A stretch of 5,118 nucleotides of DNA from RGIG3994 sp964461635 (GTDB taxonomy: Bacteria > Bacillota > Clostridia > Oscillospirales > CAG-272). This document shows positions 1 to 5,118 of this stretch, one piece after another (the first letter of the stretch is position 1; every line of letters starts with the position of its first letter). The notes under the pieces are model-generated. The model was not told where the DNA came from. It did not search any database and saw only the letters and a program-made list of their open reading frames with translations. Where the stretch lies: the NCBI GenBank assembly GCA_964461635.1, contig CAYWVC010000077.1, positions 1-5,118 of the forward strand, given 5' to 3'. The position numbers and the translations under genes were made by a program.

Positions 1-1010
1 ACCTTCTGATGCTTGCGGACACCGTTAAATCCCATGGCTTTTGTCAGTTCGATATCTTTGATGAAATCCTCATCCGTAGGAGCTGTCAACAGGGACGGCT
101 CCCAATATCCCTGATCCAAAACCAGCTTTTGATAATACTCCCGGTTATTCAGCATGAAACGTCCATTTTCTATACTGACCTTTCGCATACCGAAGTAGCT
201 GTCTACCCGATCAGTGATGCCATGTTCATCCTGCACGCAAATGGTCACATCGAACAATCTGGGATTTTCCGGTGTCCACGCCAGGTCCTCCTGAAAATTC
301 CATGCCTGCAACCCGGTCTGATCCAAGCCAATAGTTACGCTGCCTTTGCAACTTTTGGGCGCAATCGTGAGATCAGCTGCGTCAGTACCGCAGAAAGAAA
401 TGTGGAAGGAAATACTTGCCGCCATCTGGCTGAGCTGGTACTCGAATCGTACAGCCCGATCATCGAACTCAGGTGTAATGTAGCATTTGACCAAGTATAT
501 TGGGTTCACCGCTTCGATCCAAACCGTCTGCCAGATACCAGTTGTACGAGAATAGAAGATACTTCTGGATTCCAGTTCCCAGAATTGCTTGCCCCGCGGC
601 ATTTCCAAATCGGTATAATCGTCTTCTACTTTTAGTTCAATGGTGTTTTCTCCATGAGGTACAATAACATCTGTGATATCTGCATCAAAGCTGGTTTGTC
701 CACCCGTGTGGCTACGGACATAGTGACCATTCACCCATACATCGCATTGATAATCCACAGCACCAAAGTGCAGGAGTATTTGTTTTCCGTGCATATTATC
801 GGGTAAATCAAAGGTTTTACGATACCATACAGTCTTATGAAATCCTGTATCTCCGATGCCAGACAGCGCGGTTTCGCAGGCGTAAGGAACCGTGATCTTT
901 TTGTCGAATGTTTTTTCTCCAATAGAAAAATCCCATTCTCCATTTAAGCAAAGCCAATTGTCCCGCCGAAAATCCGGTCGGGGATATTCACTTCTCGGAA
1001 GTTGTGTCAT
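1..1010 (-). CDS. Glycoside hydrolase family 2 protein, beta-galactosidase/beta-glucuronidase-like (N-terminal 336 residues, runs off the window)
   Basis: The minus strand is open from the ATG at 1010 to the window edge, giving 336 codons. The order of domains is that of GH2. A sugar-binding jelly roll covers about residues 10-170, with RPDFRRDNWLCLNGEWDF near the start, VWYRKTF (61-67), VWVNG (91-95) and GIWQTVWIE (158-166). An immunoglobulin-like beta-sandwich follows (about 171-280). The TIM barrel begins at about 285 with YYQKLVLDQGYW, then LLTAP and ELTKAMGFNGVRKHQK. LDQGYW plus GVRKHQK resembles a group of roughly 600-residue GH2 proteins usually annotated as beta-galactosidase-like. 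The family is a retaining enzyme using two glutamates; both lie downstream of the visible part, so activity and specificity cannot be judged. There is no signal peptide, so it should be cytoplasmic and act on imported oligosaccharides. Being last in view of the operon, it could remove beta-galactosyl or alpha-L-arabinopyranosyl units, as in arabinogalactan. The specificity is inference only. Confidence 0.93.
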   Translation of the reverse strand, partial: MTQLPRSEYPRPDFRRDNWLCLNGEWDFSIGEKTFDKKITVPYACETALSGIGDTGFHKTVWYRKTFDLPDNMHGKQILLHFGAVDYQCDVWVNGHYVRSHTGGQTSFDADITDVIVPHGENTIELKVEDDYTDLEMPRGKQFWELESRSIFYSRTTGIWQTVWIEAVNPIYLVKCYITPEFDDRAVRFEYQLSQMAASISFHISFCGTDAADLTIAPKSCKGSVTIGLDQTGLQAWNFQEDLAWTPENPRLFDVTICVQDEHGITDRVDSYFGMRKVSIENGRFMLNNREYYQKLVLDQGYWEPSLLTAPTDEDFIKDIELTKAMGFNGVRKHQK

Positions 1011-1015
1011 ATGCT

Positions 1016-1021
1016 TCTCCT
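1016..1021 (-). promoter_or_regulatory. Ribosome binding site of the GH2 gene
   Basis: AGGAGA on the minus strand lies within the 21-base gap between the TAA of the secreted enzyme (1034-1032) and the ATG at 1010-1008. The AGGAG core is 6 bases from the start codon. It supports this ATG as the true start and continued translation along the same transcript. Confidence 0.78.
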
Positions 1022-1031
1022 TTTTGATAAT

Positions 1032-3056
1032 TTACTGCGTTGTCAACAAGAACGAAGCATCACTACGTTCCAAATCAGTAGAAATTTGAGAAATCTTTAG
1101 ATAGCTATTATAGTGACGCATATATGCGCCGGCTATGTTATAGGATTCCAAAGAAACACCGCCATTACCATCTAATGCTCCATGTACACGCCAAGTAGCA
1201 TCCTGCTTAAAAATGTCAGAGCCGTCATCTGCCGAAATAATGATATTGCCTTCATAGTGTCTCAGATAATATCCAGGACGGTCAATCGATTCCAGCGAAA
1301 TACAGCCAGAATCCGCAATACCAGGTACAATTCGCCACTGAGAACTTGCTAGAGACATTGACGTTGCATTGTTCGCAATCAAAACGCGGTTCGATGCATC
1401 ATGATAAATGTGGCAGTCCGAAATATTACTTGAACGGAATCTTCCGATTTCGTAAATGCGCTCAAGGCGCCACTTTTGCGTATTGCTTGTACTATAGTCA
1501 TTCTGGACAATATAAGTATGTTCTGCGGTTGCCTGCCCTTCGGTGTCTAGATATAGGCCACTATACTCATTCTGAATCCTATAACTGCCATCGCCTGCGG
1601 GAATAAATTTCCACCTTTGTGCAGCGGAGTAGTTAACATCCCACTGCTGCATCCGCTCACCTGCTGCAAGAGATCCGCTTGGGTTATCCAACGCAAGATT
1701 GCTAAAGTTGCACAGCAACACAAAATTCTCCCCAGAAATATTTGAAATATGCCAACTCTGAGTTTTAAGACCATTGTCACCCCAGAGTATCATCTGGTTA
1801 CCCCACTCAACGGAACCACCGGCATCATCAATACAAAGACTACTTGCAACGTTCACTATTTTATAATCTGCGCCAGATACAATCAGTTGATTTCCATAAA
1901 GGATTCCCGAACTGCATCGAATCTCGTTATAAGTTCCGTTATAAGCATTGTTCAATTCAATGAGCCTATTTCCTTTTGCCAGTAGAGTGCCGCTCCAACC
2001 GCTCGCAACAGATTCATTCCGAACTGCGGTCAATGGAGCATCAATAAGTGCCCAAGTTTGCCCTCCATCTGTCGATGTAAAGCATTTGCTTGGCGAGCAA
2101 CTATCGTTCATACCACGAACAAACAAGCGACCATATGTGCTACCATCATCAATACAGGCTATTGCCGGACATTGGTATGCTGTAGTTCCCTCTGCGGTTA
2201 TTACCGTTCCTAGGTCAGCAGGATCACCCCAGTTGATTCCATCTGTTGATGTGCGGCAAGTGATTTTACCGCCATAACCGGCAGCTATGTTTTCGTATGC
2301 CATAAAATAGAGACCATTACTTAATTGGGTTACTCTCGGCATACCGGGTCTCCACATGGACGGATCTTCTCCACGAACCCAGTCCGGGTCACAGGTACCA
2401 ACAATGATAGAATAGTCAGTCCATGTAACACCACCATCGGAAGATATTTCCAGTGCTAGGCACTGGTCATATCCGGGTTGCCGTTCATCAGAATAATAGC
2501 AAACCAGCCGACCATCACTACTAACGGCGAATTCGGGTTCCCACACACTTGCAGAAGATGTACCTCGCGGAGCCAAATCTCCATGCTTCACCCATGTGAC
2601 ACCATTGTCTGTACTTCTCCAGACATGAATACAGTATTCTTCATTCTGATTCCAGTCAGAAGTTGCAAACAAAATCGTTCCAGCCGGATAGTCGCCTAGT
2701 GCTTGTGGAAACACATATAAGCCGTGCATACCCATCTTATCGCGAGATAAACCATCATAAGACGAAGGATCCAACGTGCTAATTTGTGTCCAAGTCAATC
2801 CATTGTCCGAGCTCTTGTAAAAATAATAACTTTTCATCCCTGACCAATTGGTTACAACAGGGAATTCTCTGCACCATGTCGCCAGAAGATCTCCGTTGGC
2901 CATTTCAACAACACGTTCGTAAAAGCACATATCCTCTGTCGTATTTCCATAAATTGTTGTTCCAACGGCATTTTCCGCATTTACGGTAAGAACGCATACA
3001 GGTAACAAGAATAGAACTAACATGGCAGCAACGATTCGTTTTCCAAAATGTTTCAT
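1032..3056 (-). CDS. Secreted sialidase-fold glycosidase, GH93-like exo-arabinanase, with ricin-type and CBM42 (AbfB) trefoil domains
   Basis: A 674-residue exported protein. Residues 1-27 are a signal peptide: basic start (MKHFGKR), hydrophobic core, likely cleavage after VNA at 27. Residues about 35-385 form a BNR/sialidase-like beta-propeller with Asp boxes at 82-89, 148-155, 205-212 and 328-335, plus a shortened one at 270-276 (STDGINW). VWEPEF (E173) and RPGMPRV followed by MAYE (E255) resemble the segments holding the two catalytic glutamates of GH93 exo-alpha-1,5-L-arabinanases. No sialidase (F/Y)RIP motif is seen. Residues about 397-533 are a ricin-type (CBM13-like) trefoil with QxW motifs ending at W435, W472, W482 and W529. 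Residues about 537-674 are an AbfB (CBM42) trefoil, with YYLRHY at 596-601, YMRHY at 645-649 and QDATWRV near 620. CBM42 binds arabinofuranose side chains. The inferred role is release of arabino-oligosaccharides outside the cell for the co-encoded transporter. There is no LPXTG, SLH or C-terminal membrane anchor. Domain calls are firm; the GH93 assignment is probable; automated annotation may say exo-alpha-sialidase. Confidence 0.9.
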   Translation of the reverse strand: MKHFGKRIVAAMLVLFLLPVCVLTVNAENAVGTTIYGNTTEDMCFYERVVEMANGDLLATWCREFPVVTNWSGMKSYYFYKSSDNGLTWTQISTLDPSSYDGLSRDKMGMHGLYVFPQALGDYPAGTILFATSDWNQNEEYCIHVWRSTDNGVTWVKHGDLAPRGTSSASVWEPEFAVSSDGRLVCYYSDERQPGYDQCLALEISSDGGVTWTDYSIIVGTCDPDWVRGEDPSMWRPGMPRVTQLSNGLYFMAYENIAAGYGGKITCRTSTDGINWGDPADLGTVITAEGTTAYQCPAIACIDDGSTYGRLFVRGMNDSCSPSKCFTSTDGGQTWALIDAPLTAVRNESVASGWSGTLLAKGNRLIELNNAYNGTYNEIRCSSGILYGNQLIVSGADYKIVNVASSLCIDDAGGSVEWGNQMILWGDNGLKTQSWHISNISGENFVLLCNFSNLALDNPSGSLAAGERMQQWDVNYSAAQRWKFIPAGDGSYRIQNEYSGLYLDTEGQATAEHTYIVQNDYSTSNTQKWRLERIYEIGRFRSSNISDCHIYHDASNRVLIANNATSMSLASSQWRIVPGIADSGCISLESIDRPGYYLRHYEGNIIISADDGSDIFKQDATWRVHGALDGNGGVSLESYNIAGAYMRHYNSYLKISQISTDLERSDASFLLTTQ

Positions 3057-3061
3057 ACTGT

Positions 3062-3067
3062 ACCTCC
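3062..3067 (-). promoter_or_regulatory. Ribosome binding site of the secreted enzyme
   Basis: GGAGGT on the minus strand, 5 bases from the ATG at 3056-3054, is a near-perfect Shine-Dalgarno sequence. It lies in the 22-base gap after the GH43 stop. The gap is too short for a separate promoter and terminator, which supports one transcript and confirms the start that gives a complete signal peptide. Confidence 0.8.
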
Positions 3068-3078
3068 ATTAAAAATAA

Positions 3079-5025
3079 TCAGGTGATCGTGCCTTCAATT
3101 ATTATACAGTTTCTCACATGGAATCCAAGTTTCCCATAAAGAATCGGCGCAGAATCCCGGTAGAACAGAACAGGCTGATCGTCTATACAAACCGTAATGC
3201 AATTACCCACAGCGTGGACATTAAAGGTTACTGAATCCGCCGTTTCAATTGCAGCTTCCTGCAAAAGCATTTCATCATAACGGTGCTTCCATAGCTGTAT
3301 CTTTCCGTCAGATACACAGACCCGGTAGCCAATAAAGAAATTGGTGCCCAATTCCTTGTCATTTCCTTCACCGCCGTCAGCAAATTGGCTGCTACGGAGC
3401 AACACACCTGCTTGCCAGTTTTCACTGCGATCTGCAATTTGAAAATCAGCATGGATTTTAACATCAGAAAATTCCTGCATCCCATAGATCTTATCAAACG
3501 GACCGATATGATCGACACAAAGTGTTTCGTTGTTATTTGCATAATAAGGTACAATCGTCAGCATCTCTGCACCAGTATTGCCGGAATCCAGAATGTGCGT
3601 ACCAGCAGACAAACTGCAACGATAAAACGCCAGTTCTCGGATATCATCGATCTTCTCAGGTGCAATTTGGATATCATCCACACAGAGGTCGTGCGCTGCT
3701 TCACTGTACCCCATTGTCATAATTTGATATTCGCCATTCTGCACAATATCAAAGCAAATGCGACTGCCTCCGGGTACGACGCAAGGTGTCGGGTAAAGTA
3801 AATCAGTTCCTGCAGGATGGATGGTAGCAGTGCCGATACGCAACTCATCGTCAGCATAATAGGTAATGCCACCATTAGAGCCAGCATACCCAACCTCCAA
3901 TTGCAACATATTATCCAGGTAGATCTTGAATACCGGGCCATATTCCACACGGACACAATGTAAGGCTTCGTGGTCATAACCTGCTACGAGCTTCTTGCTT
4001 GTAATCAGACCGTCTGGACCGATAACAGAAAGAACATTTTGACTTTTATCAAATTCAATCCTCGTTATCTTGCCAAAGCGAATACCATATTGCTCAGTTT
4101 TTGCTCCAGCAGCCAGATTCAATTCGACTGTGCCACTCGATGGCAAAACGGTTTCTTCTGTGAATTCGTGGTTCACAGTCTGCAATGTGGAACGTCGGGA
4201 CTGCCACTGCGGCAGGGCCGGAGCTGGTCTTTGAGTTGTAGTAGGTCCTAAAATATAGGCTTTTTCTTTCGTGAATACCACAGGGTCAATGTTCAGATCT
4301 CTCGTTTTATCAGGGTTGAGATTGTGATATACAATGTAATGAGTGTGCAGATCCGGCCCCAACACAGTAGAACTATGTCCCAGTCCAATTACCTTTCCTT
4401 CGGTTTGTACGATCACTGGATTGAACGGATCATCCCGATACGGCCCAAGAGGACTGTCTGCAACTGCTGCATGGATGCGGTAACCCTTGGAGAGAAAATG
4501 GTTACCTGTGTAGGTCAGGTGATATTTTCCTGCTTGCTTTACAACAAACGGTCCTTCTGTCCAGCCGTGAAGGTCTGCACCAATATATACCGGATCTCCA
4601 AATTCTGTGGGAGAAGCCATTTTGCATCCAAGGATACCGTTGTCATCTGCCCAGTAAGCATACCATTGACCATCATCATCTATAAATACAGAAAAATCAA
4701 TGGCATGACCGACATTATCTGTAATTTTTCGAAATGGGCCAGTAGGTTTGTCGCTTTTCAATACGTAGTGTCCAAACCCGTGGGGGGAGGTGTACATATA
4801 AAACGCACCATTCCAGTATACAACCTCCGGTGCAAACGGCACAAGACCAGGAAACTCCTCATCAGGTACCGTTGGCCCCTCCAGTGTCCAATGCACCAAG
4901 TCTTGAGAACTCCAGCACCGTACATCTGGATTGGTACAATACAGGTAATAAGTTCCATTATATCGCAGGACAAAAGGGTCAGCAAAATCCCCCTGCTTTT
5001 GAATTGGATTTTGATAAGTTTCCAT
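3079..5025 (-). CDS. Glycoside hydrolase family 43 protein, cytoplasmic, with long C-terminal beta-sandwich region
   Basis: A 648-residue protein. Residues 1-265 form a GH43 five-bladed beta-propeller. The three expected acidic residues are visible: general base D16 in GDFADPFVL, the pKa-tuning aspartate D110 in AIDFSVFID, and general acid E157 in GWTEGPFVV. H217 in GLGHSS matches the conserved central-cavity histidine, and FAPEVVYW (64-71) matches the usual WAPEV-like segment. The family inverts the anomeric centre and acts mainly on alpha-L-arabinofuranosides or beta-D-xylosides. With a CBM42-bearing enzyme next door, arabino-oligosaccharide hydrolysis is the likeliest role, but I cannot assign the subfamily. 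Residues about 280-405 look like a concanavalin-like beta-sandwich, 410-500 like another beta-sandwich module, and 505-648 like a LamG/DUF1080-type sandwich; these calls are weak. There is no signal peptide or membrane segment, so it should act on imported sugars. The start at 5025 is chosen for its ribosome site and its 4-base gap from the permease; the stop is TGA at 3081-3079. Confidence 0.92.
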   Translation of the reverse strand: METYQNPIQKQGDFADPFVLRYNGTYYLYCTNPDVRCWSSQDLVHWTLEGPTVPDEEFPGLVPFAPEVVYWNGAFYMYTSPHGFGHYVLKSDKPTGPFRKITDNVGHAIDFSVFIDDDGQWYAYWADDNGILGCKMASPTEFGDPVYIGADLHGWTEGPFVVKQAGKYHLTYTGNHFLSKGYRIHAAVADSPLGPYRDDPFNPVIVQTEGKVIGLGHSSTVLGPDLHTHYIVYHNLNPDKTRDLNIDPVVFTKEKAYILGPTTTQRPAPALPQWQSRRSTLQTVNHEFTEETVLPSSGTVELNLAAGAKTEQYGIRFGKITRIEFDKSQNVLSVIGPDGLITSKKLVAGYDHEALHCVRVEYGPVFKIYLDNMLQLEVGYAGSNGGITYYADDELRIGTATIHPAGTDLLYPTPCVVPGGSRICFDIVQNGEYQIMTMGYSEAAHDLCVDDIQIAPEKIDDIRELAFYRCSLSAGTHILDSGNTGAEMLTIVPYYANNNETLCVDHIGPFDKIYGMQEFSDVKIHADFQIADRSENWQAGVLLRSSQFADGGEGNDKELGTNFFIGYRVCVSDGKIQLWKHRYDEMLLQEAAIETADSVTFNVHAVGNCITVCIDDQPVLFYRDSAPILYGKLGFHVRNCIIIEGTIT

Positions 5026-5029
5026 GGTT

Positions 5030-5118
5030 TCACCCCTTAATGCCAGACATCGCAAAGGAATCTGTAAAATACTTCTGGCAGGTAATAAATAGGATCAGAA
5101 CAGGAAGCACAGCAATCA
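5030..5118 (-). CDS. Carbohydrate ABC transporter permease, MalG-type (C-terminal end only)
   Basis: Reading in from the window edge, the minus strand encodes 28 residues (IAVLPVLILFITCQKYFTDS, then FAMSGIKG) followed by TGA at 5032-5030. The final hydrophobic helix followed by a QKYF...G-(I/V)KG ending is the usual C-terminus of MalG-like inner permeases of CUT1 sugar ABC transporters (binding-protein-dependent transport inner membrane component family). The protein would sit in the cytoplasmic membrane and, with a MalF-like partner, a solute-binding protein and an ATPase, import oligosaccharides. None of those partners is visible here; they would be expected upstream, beyond 5118. The stop lies only 4 bases before the GH43 start, so the two genes are very likely co-transcribed and perhaps translationally coupled. 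The family call rests on a short tail but the tail is distinctive; the transported sugar is inferred only from the enzymes downstream. Confidence 0.85.
   Translation of the reverse strand, partial: IAVLPVLILFITCQKYFTDSFAMSGIKG
5031..5038 (-). promoter_or_regulatory. Ribosome binding site that fixes the GH43 start
   Basis: The minus strand reads AAGGGGTG here, with the AAGGGG core 7 bases from the ATG at 5025-5023. It lies inside the last codons of the permease gene, and the permease TGA falls in the spacer. This supports the start at 5025 over an in-frame ATG at 5055, which lies within the permease reading frame and has no comparable site. Confidence 0.75.

Noticed and set aside
9..635. A 208-codon plus-strand open frame
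   Set aside because: It lies opposite the GH2 gene, whose minus-strand translation shows clear family motifs throughout; the plus-strand product has no recognisable domain.
731..943. A 70-codon minus-strand open frame starting MENGIF
   Set aside because: It is a shifted frame within the GH2 coding region (the LNGEWDF stretch read out of frame), not a gene or frameshift; the GH2 frame is uninterrupted.
3057..3078. AT-rich gap (TTATTTTTAA on the minus strand) as a terminator or promoter
   Set aside because: There is no hairpin before the T-run and the gap of 22 bases is taken up by a strong ribosome binding site.
4324..5040. A 238-codon plus-strand open frame
   Set aside because: It is antisense to the GH43 catalytic domain, including all three catalytic acids on the minus strand; its own translation has no family features.
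5026..5055. Alternative GH43 start at 5055 giving ten extra residues
   Set aside because: It would lie wholly within the end of the permease gene, has no good ribosome site, and the extra residues (MRCLALRGET) are not a signal peptide.
5041..5080. Inverted repeat TGCCAGA / TCTGGCA (5041-5047 and 5074-5080)
   Set aside because: A 7-base arm with a 26-base loop inside the permease coding sequence and with no T-run; too weak for a terminator and easily due to chance.

Overview
The window is a compact piece of a carbohydrate-utilisation operon. All genes lie on the minus strand and are read from high to low coordinates. In transcription order they are: the last codons of a MalG-type sugar ABC transporter permease (5118-5030, 5' end outside the window); a 648-residue family 43 glycoside hydrolase without signal peptide (5025-3079); a 674-residue secreted sialidase-fold enzyme, best read as a GH93-like exo-arabinanase with two beta-trefoil carbohydrate-binding modules (3056-1032); and the first 336 codons of a cytoplasmic GH2 enzyme (1010 to the window edge). 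Gaps are 4, 22 and 21 bases, each start has a clear Shine-Dalgarno sequence, and I see no internal promoter or terminator, so this looks like one transcript. No stretch over 300 bases lacks a gene.

The purine-rich ribosome sites (AAGGGG, GGAGGT, AGGAG), the CUT1-type ABC transporter next to intracellular hydrolases, and the signal peptide of the exported enzyme suggest a Gram-positive, Clostridia-like member of the Bacillota from a plant-polysaccharide environment such as gut, rumen or compost. This is inference; no marker gene is present.

The most informative clue is the C-terminus of the exported protein. It carries an AbfB-type (CBM42) arabinofuranose-binding trefoil, preceded by a ricin-type (CBM13-like) trefoil. 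The catalytic part has Asp-box repeats and the segments VWEPEF and RPGMPRV...MAYE, which resemble GH93 exo-alpha-1,5-L-arabinanases rather than true sialidases. A coherent model is that the exported enzyme binds arabinan or arabinose-decorated polymers and releases short arabino-oligosaccharides, the ABC transporter imports them, and the cytoplasmic GH43 and GH2 enzymes finish the breakdown. The GH2 would act on beta-galactosyl or similar linkages, as in arabinogalactan side chains. Substrate assignments are inferred from family and context, not demonstrated.

I found no RNA gene, CRISPR array, insertion sequence, attachment site or phage signal. The window is an ordinary but well-organised glycan-use locus. 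Its less ordinary points are the architecture of the exported enzyme and the large uncharacterised C-terminal half of the GH43 protein.
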